A DNA stretch of 11,529 nucleotides from CBEUVQ01 sp965546615 (GCA_965546615.1 CBEUVQ010000052.1:1-11529); one strand, 5' to 3'. Positions 1 through 7,287 are shown, counted from the first letter of the stretch. Numbers and translations are program-made. The notes: generated from the sequence alone by a model not told the origin.

Positions 1-9
1 TAATATGTA

Positions 10-29
10 ATAGGTATGTGGTAGTACCA
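10..29 (-). promoter_or_regulatory. GntR operator copy 1, for a transcript leaving the left edge
   Basis: The 19-nt block ATAGGTATGTGGTANTACC (plus-strand reading) occurs here, at 3477-3495 and at 8290-8308. Its palindromic core is TGGTAGTACCA at 19-29, which fits the operator style of FadR-type GntR repressors. It lies 17 nt downstream of the -10 box at 46-51 on the minus strand, in the expected first transcribed bases. Assignment to the GntR protein encoded at 3783-4496 is inferred from a related site in that gene's own promoter. Confidence 0.72.
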
Positions 30-45
30 ACCTTCACATGCTATA

Positions 46-74
46 ATTTTACTTGTAATTATGAAATGTGTCAA
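46..74 (-). promoter_or_regulatory. Strong SigA-type promoter firing out of the left edge
   Basis: On the minus strand the sequence reads TTGACA (69-74), a 17-nt spacer, then TAAAAT (46-51), with a predicted start near position 39. The gene it drives is not in the window. Its operator matches those of tctC and slcC, so the missing gene is expected to belong to the same sulfonate regulon. Confidence 0.75.
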
Positions 75-222
75 TCTTTTTTTACTGTTCGCAACAATAA
101 GAATTTTATCTGCATTATAGTATTGTTTTTTTTATGAAAATTATGTATTATGCAGCTGCATTAAAATTATTTACATAAATGCACAGGACTCTGTACGCAT
201 ATAACTCACTCATGTAAAAAAT
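75..222. other. AT-rich intergenic stretch with one small palindrome
   Basis: No convincing gene is visible between the left-edge promoter and the tctB terminator. The only notable structure is the 12-bp perfect palindrome ATGCAGCTGCAT at 150-161, which has no evident partner element. Confidence 0.5.
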
Positions 223-258
223 AAAAAAACGGCTAACTATTAGTTAACCGTTTTTTTT
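223..258. terminator. Bidirectional-looking intrinsic terminator after tctB
   Basis: An inverted repeat pairs AAACGG/CCGTTT and TAAC/GTTA around a TATTA loop, with one C-A mismatch. It is flanked by A-runs on the left and T-runs on the right, so both strands end in a U-tract. It lies 11 nt past the tctB stop codon and should end the tctCAB transcript. Confidence 0.85.
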
Positions 259-269
259 GGATATTTCGT

Positions 270-719
270 TTAATAGAACAATCCGATCGGTGTCGGCACT
301 TTAAGAGATAACGTAAAGGTTAGATATACGGCAGCTGTAATTATTATCCCAAAAACTACAGATACACCTAAAGTTTTTAGCGATCGCCCTTGGTCGTTTA
401 GCAGCCAAGACATCAATACCAAAAATATAAAGCTGGAAGTATAAAAACCTATATATATAATGGCAGCTAAATATACTGCAGCCGCAGCGAGCATGATAAA
501 CGCCCTGCTGTAAACTATATCTGCAACCAAAGGCTTATCATTTTTACTTATAAAGCCCCGTATCATCAGTACTACACCGCTGACAGTCAAGAACACAATC
601 AAAACTAAGGGAAGCACTTTACTTTCCACTGCCAATTCGCCCGTTTGAGAGTAAAAGGCCAATGCAACAATGATGCTGGATATCCCGGCATATATATCTG
701 CTTTTTTAGTCGATAGCAA
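270..719 (-). CDS. tctB: TctB-family small membrane subunit of a tripartite tricarboxylate transporter
   Basis: This 149-aa protein is hydrophobic, with about four membrane segments (near residues 12-30, 35-55, 70-95 and 115-140). That is the usual size and layout of the poorly conserved TctB subunit, which pairs with TctA in the membrane. Identification rests mostly on its place directly after tctA. The start is a TTG codon that overlaps the end of tctA by 14 nt. An AAGGAGG sequence lies 8 nt upstream and the next in-frame Met is far inside, so TTG is the only sensible start and translational coupling to tctA is likely. A strong terminator follows. The substrate is inferred to be sulfolactate from the surrounding genes. 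Confidence 0.8.
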   Translation of the reverse strand: MLSTKKADIYAGISSIIVALAFYSQTGELAVESKVLPLVLIVFLTVSGVVLMIRGFISKNDKPLVADIVYSRAFIMLAAAAVYLAAIIYIGFYTSSFIFLVLMSWLLNDQGRSLKTLGVSVVFGIIITAAVYLTFTLSLKVPTPIGLFY

Positions 720-2220
720 CTTCTTCCCCTCCTTTATTGCTGCGTTTTTTCAAGATAAACGGTGTGACCACAGAGAGAGCTGTCAGCACAATCAAAATCA
801 GCGAAATAGGATGGGTAAAGAACACCGTCCAAAGCGATCCTTCAGCCGCTGCCAAACTCAAAGATTTTCCAAGGTTGGCCTCAACAATGTGACCTAAAAT
901 AATACCTAAAGCCATTGCCCCGGAATCCAAACCAATCCGGCCGCCAAAGTGACCAATTAAACCAAACACCAGCATTACTACGACATCCACCATGCTGTTG
1001 CGGATAGCATAAGAACCAATTACCGACAACACCACAACACCGACGCCTACAAATGTAGTTGGTACATTCAAAATCCGGGCAGTACCTTTAATCAGCGCTA
1101 AGCCGACGAAAAGCATTAAAAAGTTAACCACTAACAGCGACATGATGAAAGTATACGCTACATCACCATTTTCACTAAAGATTTTAAAGCCCGGGGTAAT
1201 ACCGTGTACCAAAAGTCCTCCCATGATGATTGCAGCCACAGCGCTGCCCGGTATGCCCAAAGTTAACATCGGAATTAAGGAGCCGCCAATAACCGCGTTG
1301 TTGGCAGACTCACTGGCCACAACACCTTCTAACGCACCTTTACCAAAACGGCTGGGGTTTTTATCCCAACGCTTGGTTTCGTTATAGGTAATAATGGAAG
1401 CAATCTCTCCGCCGGCACCGGGCAAAATACCAATTATGCTGCCCAATACAGAAGAACGCATTAGATTCATCTTACATTTATTAAATACAAAGGAAACCAC
1501 ATTTCTAAACGCCCGAGGTGTTGGTTTGTACTCAGCAATAAATTTCTCTTTGCTGCCCACCAGTGAAATAACCTGAGCAAATGAGAACAAACCAATCATA
1601 GCCGGAATAACTTCGATCCCCTGTACCAGTGAATAGCTGCCAAAGGTAAACCTTGGTGTCCCCAAAATGGGATCCAGACCGATACCTGCAATTAAAAGCC
1701 CTATTGCTCCGGATATCAAGCCTTTTAAAACGTTATCCATTGACATAGCAGCAATGGTACTGAGACCAAATACGCACAGCCAAAAGAACTCCGGCGCACC
1801 AAATTTCAAAGAGAAAGTAGCCAAAGGAACAGCAACAGTTGCCAAAAGAATGGTACCGACAATGCCCCCAAAGCTGGAGGAAACCAGCGAAGTAATTAAG
1901 GCCTCATCAGCGCGCCCCTGACGACACAGCGGCCAACCATCAAAAGTTGTAGCCACGGAAGACGGCGTTCCGGGTGTATTAATGAGAATAGCAGCATTGG
2001 CACCGCCATAAATAGCACCGGAATATATCGCCCCAAGCATTACCAAACCGGAAGCAGGATCCATAGCAAAAGTAAGGGGTACCATCAGTGCCACACCCAT
2101 AGTTGCAGTTAAACCCGGCAGTGTACCGATAATAATACCGCCGGCAAGTCCTAATACCGCAATCAGTAAGTTAATTGGCGCAAGAGCATTTAATAAACCG
2201 GCTATCATGTGTTCAACCAT
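706..2220 (-). CDS. tctA: TctA-family large membrane subunit of a tripartite tricarboxylate transporter
   Basis: This is the large permease subunit (504 aa) of a TTT-family, binding-protein-dependent secondary transporter with about 12 membrane segments. Family signatures are clear: an N-terminal GTLPGLTATMG loop, the YSGAIYGGANAAILINTPGTP stretch, and a second half repeating GILPGAGGE, SANNAV and TLGIPGS. The family mostly imports di- and tricarboxylates. A TTT-type transporter has been assigned to sulfolactate uptake in other bacteria, which fits the neighbours here. A GTG four codons upstream (at 2232) is possible. I prefer ATG at 2220 because an AAGGTGG sequence lies 8 nt before it. It lies 104 nt after tctC, with a hairpin in the gap, and overlaps tctB. 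Confidence 0.93.
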   Translation of the reverse strand: MVEHMIAGLLNALAPINLLIAVLGLAGGIIIGTLPGLTATMGVALMVPLTFAMDPASGLVMLGAIYSGAIYGGANAAILINTPGTPSSVATTFDGWPLCRQGRADEALITSLVSSSFGGIVGTILLATVAVPLATFSLKFGAPEFFWLCVFGLSTIAAMSMDNVLKGLISGAIGLLIAGIGLDPILGTPRFTFGSYSLVQGIEVIPAMIGLFSFAQVISLVGSKEKFIAEYKPTPRAFRNVVSFVFNKCKMNLMRSSVLGSIIGILPGAGGEIASIITYNETKRWDKNPSRFGKGALEGVVASESANNAVIGGSLIPMLTLGIPGSAVAAIIMGGLLVHGITPGFKIFSENGDVAYTFIMSLLVVNFLMLFVGLALIKGTARILNVPTTFVGVGVVVLSVIGSYAIRNSMVDVVVMLVFGLIGHFGGRIGLDSGAMALGIILGHIVEANLGKSLSLAAAEGSLWTVFFTHPISLILIVLTALSVVTPFILKKRSNKGGEEVAID

Positions 2221-2277
2221 ATTATGACCCACCTTCTTTCATGGTTTCTTTCATAGTTTGCTGGAAAATAAAGTCTG

Positions 2278-2302
2278 GGTGGGAAATTCAACATTTCCCA
2301 CC
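2278..2302 (-). terminator. Intercistronic hairpin between tctC and tctA
   Basis: A perfect 9-bp stem GGTGGGAAA/TTTCCCACC with a 7-nt loop lies 22 nt after the tctC stop. No good U-tract follows on the minus strand. It therefore looks more like a partial terminator or a 3'-end-stabilising hairpin. Such an element would keep binding-protein mRNA in excess over the membrane subunits. Confidence 0.5.
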
Positions 2303-2324
2303 GCTATTTAATTTTTGGTTTAAG

Positions 2325-3314
2325 TTAAATCAAGTTGAAACTCTTCAAGATATTCTCAGCATCCTTATTCTCTTCCATCACATATTTGCCAAATGCTTCG
2401 CCATCCAAGAAAGAGCTGGGCTGTCCTGCTGTTTCCATATCCTTTTGGTAATCGGGGTCATCAGCAATCTTTTTAAATATATCACGCAGGTACTGAAGCT
2501 TGGCTTCATCTATGCCTTTCGGTGCTACAAACCCGCGGCGAATTTCAGATACCATATCAAAACCAACTTCTTTAAATGTCGGTACATCAGGTAATTTCTC
2601 TGCACGCTCCTCTGAAGCAATTGCCAGCACCGTCATTTGATCCAAAGAACGCATCACATCGTTATAGTTACCCATCATTACATCAATCTCACCGCCTAAA
2701 AGGGCAGCGTTCTGGTCAGCAGCACCTTTGTAAACAATCTGTGCTACCTCAATATCGGCTTTATCTTGGAATTTCAACAGAGCTAAGTGGTTGCCGGTAA
2801 ATGTACCGGTGATACCTACTTTCAACTTGCCGGGATTTGCTTTGGCATAGTCTACAACTTCCTGTGCGCTCTTAAACTGGCTGCCTTTTTTAACCACCAG
2901 CACTTGCGGGTCATTAACAACCTGAGCAATGTATTCAAAATCCTCCGGAGAGAATTGCGCACCCTGACCCAACGGCTGCAGGATAATGTGCGGCACGTTC
3001 ACACCGCCAATGGTATATCCGTCAGCTTTAGATTTTGCAATTTCTGCAAATCCAATTGCGCCACCGGCACCGGGCTTATATACAAAAACCCAACGCTGAT
3101 CTGCATATTTGTCCCAGTATTTCTGCATAATCCGGGCCTGTACATCACTGGAGCCACCGGCAGTAAATGCAACAATCATATTAATTGGTTTTTCAGGATA
3201 GTTTGCAGCGTCGTTAGCAGCATCGTTGTTAGCTCCTTGTCCGGCACAACCTGCCATGGTAGCCACTAAAGCAACCAACGAAAGAGCTAAAGCAATGACC
3301 TTTGTTCTGTTCAC
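2325..3314 (-). CDS. tctC: TctC-family substrate-binding lipoprotein of the tripartite transporter
   Basis: This 329-aa protein has a lipoprotein signal peptide: a basic start (MNRTK), a hydrophobic core and the lipobox MAGC, with Cys23 as the predicted lipidated residue. A short Asn/Ala/Asp-rich linker follows. The mature part shows the TctC/Bug fold signature beginning YPEKPINMIVAFTAGGSSD, and later KPGAGGAIG and GGEIDVMMGN. It should capture the substrate outside the membrane and hand it to TctAB. The start is GTG, preceded by AAGGAGG 9 nt upstream. It is the first gene of tctCAB, and transcription from the promoter at 3511-3539 would give a leader of about 190 nt. Sulfolactate as ligand is inferred from context; other carboxylates cannot be excluded. 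Confidence 0.92.
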   Translation of the reverse strand: MNRTKVIALALSLVALVATMAGCAGQGANNDAANDAANYPEKPINMIVAFTAGGSSDVQARIMQKYWDKYADQRWVFVYKPGAGGAIGFAEIAKSKADGYTIGGVNVPHIILQPLGQGAQFSPEDFEYIAQVVNDPQVLVVKKGSQFKSAQEVVDYAKANPGKLKVGITGTFTGNHLALLKFQDKADIEVAQIVYKGAADQNAALLGGEIDVMMGNYNDVMRSLDQMTVLAIASEERAEKLPDVPTFKEVGFDMVSEIRRGFVAPKGIDEAKLQYLRDIFKKIADDPDYQKDMETAGQPSSFLDGEAFGKYVMEENKDAENILKSFNLI

Positions 3315-3411
3315 TAAATATTTCCTCCTTAATTAAGTATGTTGAATGCCGTTTCTCCGGAAGCGGCTTAAATAATGTGCTTTAAATTACTACCGAATTT
3401 TTTGAAAAAAC

Positions 3412-3433
3412 GAAGTACTTCAGATTGCAATCT
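3412..3433. repeat. Two abutting perfect palindromes in the tctC leader
   Basis: GAAGTACTTC (3412-3421, 10 bp) is directly followed by AGATTGCAATCT (3422-3433, 12 bp). Both are perfect palindromes. They lie about 70-90 nt into the predicted tctC transcript. They could be protein-binding sites or short RNA structures; no known riboswitch is recognised. Confidence 0.5.
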
Positions 3434-3476
3434 AAATAATAATTAATAAAAAATCAGTAAGGATTGAAAATACTTC

Positions 3477-3497
3477 ATAGGTATGTGGTAGTACCAC
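3477..3497 (-). promoter_or_regulatory. GntR operator copy 2, before tctCAB
   Basis: This is the longest symmetric version of the core: GTGGTAGTACCAC at 3485-3497, inside the shared 19-nt block. It lies 15 nt downstream of the -10 box of the tctC promoter. A bound repressor would therefore sit on the first transcribed bases and block elongation or promoter escape. Confidence 0.8.
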
Positions 3498-3510
3498 CGT
3501 TCACAACCAT

Positions 3511-3539
3511 ATTTTAAAGGTTAAACGATAAGATGTCAA
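3511..3539 (-). promoter_or_regulatory. tctCAB promoter
   Basis: On the minus strand TTGACA (3534-3539), a 17-nt spacer and TAAAAT (3511-3516) form a near-consensus SigA promoter. The predicted start is near 3504. Confidence 0.8.
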
Positions 3540-3697
3540 TAAAAAAATCTGTTATTCCGATACTTATCACCAGTAAAATAATTACATAAGCAAACTGCGT
3601 TAAAGATCTGTTTTTACTGCAGTAAGCAGTATAGTAAAGCAAACATTATACCCCTTTTCTAATTAAATGATTTTATGTACAATAACTATAAAGCGCC

Positions 3698-3726
3698 TTG
3701 TACCAACACCGTAAATATAGTATTAT
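3698..3726 (+). promoter_or_regulatory. gntR promoter
   Basis: TTGTAC (3698-3703), a 17-nt spacer and TATTAT (3721-3726) form a reasonable SigA promoter with a weak -35 box. The predicted start is near 3733, just before the operator at 3737-3745. Confidence 0.65.
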
Positions 3727-3736
3727 TAAGCGTAAT

Positions 3737-3752
3737 GGTAATACCTCATATC
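3737..3752 (+). promoter_or_regulatory. GntR operator copy 4, autoregulatory site
   Basis: The core GGTAATACC is followed by CATATC. This matches the order seen on the coding strand of the other sites (GGTANTACC, one base, CATA). The block is less conserved than the other three copies but has the same orientation relative to its gene. Its position at about +4 of the predicted gntR transcript suggests autorepression. Confidence 0.7.
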
Positions 3753-3782
3753 AGTGTCACTTTTAGCTTGGAGGTTTGACTT

Positions 3783-4496
3783 ATGTTTCCACAAATCGGT
3801 CGTAAAAAAACACTGCGAAATGAAGTAGCCAGTTATTTAAAAGAATTAATTAAATCCGGCAAATTACAGCCGGGCGACCGCCTGCCCACCGAAAGAGAAA
3901 TGGCTGAAAAATTCGGTGTCAGCCGAACAGTAATCCGAGATGCGGTAAAAACATTATCCGGGATTGGTATTTTAGAGGTAAAGCATGGAATCGGTATATT
4001 TGTAGCCAGGGCAAACCCTCAAATTATCGCTCGTCAGTTATCTAGTTTGCTGGTTAATGAATCTGATACCATTGAAAATTTATTTGAAGTTCGTTTAGTT
4101 TTAGAAACAGCTGCAGCACGCTGGTCAGCCAAGCGCTGCACAGAAGAATACCGGCAAAGGATTACTAATTTTATTGCTGAAAGCAACAACCTTATTGAGA
4201 GCAAAAAAATTGATGTCAAAAGCTATCGGGAAAACGACCAAGAATTTCACATGTTGGTCTCTGAAATGACCGGTAATCCGGTAGTGGTACGTCTGATGAG
4301 CAGTATGTTGGATCTTTTGAAAAAAAGCCGGGATTTAACCCATACTATTCCCGGCCGCCCCGATCTTTCGATCAAAGAACATATCAAGATTTTAGAAGCA
4401 ATTTATCACGGAAAAGAAGATGAAGCAAGTCTTTTGATGCAGGCACACCTTGTCAGCGTTCTTAACTCTATCAAGCAAACGATAACAAAAAAATAG
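3783..4496 (+). CDS. GntR/FadR-family transcriptional regulator of the sulfolactate genes
   Basis: This 237-aa protein has an N-terminal winged helix-turn-helix (about residues 10-75). It carries the GntR signature with LQPGDRLPTEREMAEKFGVSR (split over 29-48) and the wing near LEVKHGIGIFV. The C-terminal FCD ligand domain (about 95-230) retains the usual metal-ligand set: D152-x3-H156, H200 and H222. Such domains bind small carboxylates through the metal. It is the only regulator in the window. GGTANTACC operators lie in its own promoter and before tctC and slcC, so it probably represses these and is released by sulfolactate or a product; this is inference. GGAGG lies 8 nt before the ATG. 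It is transcribed alone and converges on suyB1. Confidence 0.92.
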   Translation: MFPQIGRKKTLRNEVASYLKELIKSGKLQPGDRLPTEREMAEKFGVSRTVIRDAVKTLSGIGILEVKHGIGIFVARANPQIIARQLSSLLVNESDTIENLFEVRLVLETAAARWSAKRCTEEYRQRITNFIAESNNLIESKKIDVKSYRENDQEFHMLVSEMTGNPVVVRLMSSMLDLLKKSRDLTHTIPGRPDLSIKEHIKILEAIYHGKEDEASLLMQAHLVSVLNSIKQTITKK

Positions 4497-4506
4497 CTCT
4501 GCACTT

Positions 4507-4555
4507 TAAAATATAGTTTTATATCATGCAAAACATGGTTTAAAACTATATTTTA
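4507..4555. terminator. Long AT-rich hairpin just after gntR
   Basis: A perfect 15-bp stem pairs TAAAATATAGTTTTA with its complement at 4541-4555, and CATG/CATG can pair inside the loop. It begins 11 nt past the gntR stop. The stem is AT-rich, with a T-rich 3' arm and no clean U-tract, so its termination strength is uncertain. It may back up the following hairpin. Confidence 0.5.
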
Positions 4556-4574
4556 TTATAATGCATTAAATCAA

Positions 4575-4623
4575 TAAAGATCGCAAATCCTTAGACCAAG
4601 CAGTCAAGGATTTGCGATCTTTA
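4575..4623. terminator. 18-bp stem between convergent gntR and suyB1
   Basis: TAAAGATCGCAAATCCTT (4575-4592) pairs perfectly with 4606-4623 around a 13-nt loop that itself can form three more pairs. It sits 31 nt past suyB1 and 79 nt past gntR and can fold on either strand. The flanks are AT-rich but only moderately U-rich. It is the likely shared terminator of the two convergent units. Confidence 0.75.
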
Positions 4624-4653
4624 ATTATATTTATAGAAATATTACGGTCGGCA

Positions 4654-5814
4654 TTAAGCAGAACGATAAAGCTTGGTAATTACATATTCTACGTGACCTA
4701 ACACTTCAGCTTTTGTTCTACGGCCATTAGCGGTACGCATCATCATTTCCATCAATTTGTCTCCAGCTTGATCTAAGTTTAATTCCATGCGCAGCAGACC
4801 GCTTAAATCAACGTCAATGTGTTCGCTCATAGTTTCAACAGTGAGCGGGTTAGCAGATACTTTAACCACCGGTACAATCGGGTTACCTACAATGTTGCCT
4901 TGGCCGGTAGGGAAGAAGTGCAGTACAGAACCGCCGGCACCCCACAGAGTGATAGCTTCTGCAGCTGCAGATGAAGTATCCATAAACCACAGACCTTTTC
5001 CGGTAGGTGCTTCTGCCGGCTTCAGTACGCCAACATATCTGCTTTTCTTACCGATTTTTTGAATGTTACCTAAAGCCTTTTCTTCAATAGTGGTAAGACC
5101 GCCGGCAATGTTACCTTTGGTAGGCTGTGAACCGGACAAATCTACACCTTGATCCAGAATAAACTGGTTGTAGTCACTCCAAGTTTTATAGAACGCTTCA
5201 CCTACTTCCGGTGTTGCTGCACGGGCTTTAACAATATCTTCGCCACCGGTAATTTCGGAAGTTTCACCAAACATTACAGTAGCACCCAGTTCAACCATCC
5301 GGTCAACCATGTTGCCGATAGAAGGGTTGGAAGCCAAACCGGAGGTGGTGTCTGATTCACCGCATTTAACAGAGATTACCAGTTCATCCAAGCCGCATTC
5401 TTCACGCTTCAGCTCTGTTGCCCACTGTACATATTCCATAGCCTTCCAGGAAGCTTTTCTAACGGTTTCAAACTCACCGTTGCGCTCAATGGAGAAACCT
5501 GCAACCGGCTTACCTGTTTTAGCGATATTCTCTACAATATAGTTTGTCCATTCCGGCTCAATACCGATTACGATACAAGCAGCAACGTTCGGGTTAGCAC
5601 CGGTACCGATTAAAGTACGGAAAGTCAAATCAAGGTCTTCGCCAAACTGCAAACGACCATATGCGTGCGGAATAGCAATGGTACCTTTTACGTTATTAGC
5701 TACTTTTTCTACAGCAGCATTAGAAATATCATCCAATGACAAAACCAACACATAGTTACGAATAGCTACTCGGCCGTTTTCACGGCGATATCCCATAAAT
5801 TTTGGAGCAGTCAT
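4654..5814 (-). CDS. suyB: (R)-sulfolactate sulfo-lyase, large subunit, copy 1
   Basis: This 386-aa UxaA-family hydro/sulfo-lyase large subunit should, with SuyA, split (2R)-3-sulfolactate into pyruvate and sulfite in the cytoplasm. Family marks are GYRRENGRVAIRN (8-20), PHAYGRLQFGEDLD (49-62), GTGANPN (70-76), KCGESDTTSG (150-159), NIAGGLTTIEEKALGNIQK (235-253) and FPTGQGNIVGNP (301-312). The length is that of SuyB, not of fused altronate dehydratases, which carry the small domain on the same chain. ATG is preceded by GAGGTGG and lies 4 nt after suyA1, so the two are translated together. It is last in slcC-comC-suyA1-suyB1. Altronate- or galactarate-type activity is the alternative, but neighbouring sulfolactate dehydrogenases favour sulfolactate. 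Confidence 0.88.
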   Translation of the reverse strand: MTAPKFMGYRRENGRVAIRNYVLVLSLDDISNAAVEKVANNVKGTIAIPHAYGRLQFGEDLDLTFRTLIGTGANPNVAACIVIGIEPEWTNYIVENIAKTGKPVAGFSIERNGEFETVRKASWKAMEYVQWATELKREECGLDELVISVKCGESDTTSGLASNPSIGNMVDRMVELGATVMFGETSEITGGEDIVKARAATPEVGEAFYKTWSDYNQFILDQGVDLSGSQPTKGNIAGGLTTIEEKALGNIQKIGKKSRYVGVLKPAEAPTGKGLWFMDTSSAAAEAITLWGAGGSVLHFFPTGQGNIVGNPIVPVVKVSANPLTVETMSEHIDVDLSGLLRMELNLDQAGDKLMEMMMRTANGRRTKAEVLGHVEYVITKLYRSA

Positions 5815-5818
5815 GTTT

Positions 5819-6097
5819 TTACCACCTCGCAGTTTTTAAATTGTGAATGTGAACGTGTTCGCCTACAGTAATATCTGCAACGGTTTTACCGATAGGAACG
5901 TTGTACTTAATAATCGGCTCACCTTTTTTCACATCAACTAAAGCAATTTTGTGTCCAAGAGGCACATTGTTTTTAGCTACTACTTCAATTTCCTTTCCTT
6001 CTTCCATGTAGTAGCCTTTTACTGTTTCGCCGGCTTCGATATCGACAACGGCTACACCTACAGAGTCATTGCTGTCATGCACCAAAAACTTTACCAC
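5819..6097 (-). CDS. suyA: (R)-sulfolactate sulfo-lyase, small subunit, copy 1
   Basis: This 92-aa SAF-domain protein is the detached small subunit that completes the SuyB active site. Visible features are HDSNDSVGVAVVDI near the start, PLGHKIAL near residues 46-53, and GEHVHIHNL close to the C terminus; the His residues of the HVHxxNL stretch are typical of the UxaA small domain. The ORF begins at GTG, with GGAGGAGG 6 nt upstream, and no better ATG exists. The preceding gap to comC is 119 nt and contains hairpins, but no clear promoter, so it is probably read from the slcC promoter. Confidence 0.87.
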   Translation of the reverse strand: MVKFLVHDSNDSVGVAVVDIEAGETVKGYYMEEGKEIEVVAKNNVPLGHKIALVDVKKGEPIIKYNVPIGKTVADITVGEHVHIHNLKTARW

Positions 6098-6141
6098 GTA
6101 GATCCTCCTCCCCCTTAAGGGTTATTTTTTATTATTAATCT

Positions 6142-6162
6142 TTTACCCGCTGAACGGGTAAA
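6142..6162. repeat. Hairpin in the comC-suyA1 gap
   Basis: A perfect 8-bp stem TTTACCCG/CGGGTAAA encloses a CTGAA loop. On the minus strand the stem is followed by an A-rich run, not U, so it is unlikely to terminate the operon. It could protect or process the suyA1B1 part of the mRNA. Confidence 0.5.
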
Positions 6163-6195
6163 TTTTACAATCAATTAGTTAAAAAAGAGAAATCT

Positions 6196-6217
6196 AAAAA
6201 AATTACCAATCTTTGGT
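6196..6217 (-). terminator. Weak terminator-like hairpin at the comC stop
   Basis: On the minus strand a 5-bp stem ACCAA/TTGGT with a three-base loop begins within the comC stop codon. Two bases later comes a run of seven T. The stem is short, so at most partial termination between comC and suyA1B1 is suggested. Confidence 0.3.
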
Positions 6218-7257
6218 TACTTCAATTTAGCAACACCAAACTGATCTGCATAAGCATTCAGCTCATTTAACAATTGTTCACTTACAGGAATACCTTCTTT
6301 TAAGCGTTTTTCTGCTTTATTTGTTCTTCTTTCGCCGGGAATGAATATTTCATCCACCCCTGCCGCTTTAGGTGATGATTTAATTTCCTGTACCATATCA
6401 TCTAATCTATCTTCAAAATGCTCAATCGGCATTAATTTATTCACATCTATAGCAATAAAACTGTGGCCGATGTTGACAGGCTCTGTACTTTCATCATACA
6501 TCCAACCAACCTGCGGTCCATAAGCAGAGCCGCTCAAAATAGCAGACATTATTTCCACCGCCAAAGCCATGGCATAACCTTTAGGTCCGGCCATTGGCAG
6601 AACAGCACCTTTTAAAGCCGCTTCAGCATCTGTAGTCGGCTTTCCTTCACTGTCAATTGCCCAACCTTCGGGAATGCTTCTTCCTTCTTTGGCAGCTAAA
6701 ATGATATGTCCTCTGGCCACTGTACTGGATGACATGTCGACAACCACCGGCTGCTCTTTACCAGGAAAAGCGAAGGCAATGGGATTGGTTCCAAAATAGG
6801 CTTGTCTGCCTCCCCACGGCGGAATACCGGAAGGAGTATTAGTAAACGCCATGCCGATCATTCCTTGAGCGGCAGCCATTTTACAGTAGTAAGATGACGC
6901 GCCATAGTGATTGCTGTGTTTTACTGTCACCACACCGACACCGGCCTCTTTGGCCAAATCAATCGCTGTTTGCATCGCACGCGCAGCCACATATTGGCCC
7001 AGCCCGTTATCGCCGTCAATTCTGGCCAGCGCCGGAGCAACCCGCTCCGTTTTTATGTTTGCTTTCGCATTAATACGACCGTTTAAAATCCTGGACAAAT
7101 AGATTGGCAGGCGGCTGATTCCATGGGTATCCAAGCCTTCTAAGCTTGTTTTCACTAATACATCCGCCACCACCGCGGCATCTTCTTTCGGAACGCCGGC
7201 ACCGTTAATCAGCCCGGTGCAGAATTCCTGCAGTAATTGAGATGAAAACTCAGGCAT
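6217..7257 (-). CDS. comC: Sulfolactate dehydrogenase, ComC/Ldh_2 family
   Basis: This 346-aa protein belongs to the malate/L-lactate/sulfolactate dehydrogenase family, which has a non-Rossmann NAD(P) fold. Signatures are GLDTHGISRLP (41-51), HSNHYGASSYY (114-124; His117 is the likely catalytic base), FGTNPIAFAFP (155-165), DMSSSTVARG (174-183) and the GPKGYAMAL stretch (224-232). In sulfolactate degraders ComC reduces 3-sulfopyruvate to (R)-sulfolactate with NADPH, supplying the enantiomer SuyAB cleaves. ATG at 7257 is chosen because GGGAGGAA lies about 5 nt upstream; an in-frame TTG at 7272 overlaps that ribosome site and is rejected. It follows slcC by 30 nt. Cofactor and enantiomer are from family knowledge; a different 2-hydroxyacid remains possible. 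Confidence 0.85.
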   Translation of the reverse strand: MPEFSSQLLQEFCTGLINGAGVPKEDAAVVADVLVKTSLEGLDTHGISRLPIYLSRILNGRINAKANIKTERVAPALARIDGDNGLGQYVAARAMQTAIDLAKEAGVGVVTVKHSNHYGASSYYCKMAAAQGMIGMAFTNTPSGIPPWGGRQAYFGTNPIAFAFPGKEQPVVVDMSSSTVARGHIILAAKEGRSIPEGWAIDSEGKPTTDAEAALKGAVLPMAGPKGYAMALAVEIMSAILSGSAYGPQVGWMYDESTEPVNIGHSFIAIDVNKLMPIEHFEDRLDDMVQEIKSSPKAAGVDEIFIPGERRTNKAEKRLKEGIPVSEQLLNELNAYADQFGVAKLK

Positions 7258-7287
7258 TAAAATTCCTCCCAATTTATTAAATACTGG

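Larger units (their letters stand above)
3315..3782. other. Divergent control region between tctC and gntR
   Basis: This 468-bp gene-free stretch holds, from left to right, the long tctC leader with two adjacent palindromes, operator copy 2 and the tctC promoter. An AT-rich spacer follows at about 3540-3697. The gntR promoter and its operator come last. No small gene with a ribosome binding site was found. Confidence 0.8.

Noticed and set aside
2787..3269. A 160-codon open frame on the plus strand inside tctC
   Set aside because: It lies wholly antisense to a well-supported binding-protein gene, has no ribosome binding site, and its translation resembles no protein family.
3387..3394. A fifth GntR operator (TTACTACC) in the tctC leader
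   Set aside because: Only one half of the core is present, the symmetric partner is missing, and the flanking block is not conserved.
4654..6097. Altronate (or galactarate) dehydratase
   Set aside because: The family is shared, but the split small/large subunit lengths and the linked slcC and comC genes point to sulfolactate sulfo-lyase; no uronate or sugar-acid genes are present.
6098..6217. A separate promoter for suyA1B1
   Set aside because: No pair of -35 and -10 hexamers with acceptable spacing is visible on the minus strand, and the GGTANTACC operator is absent.
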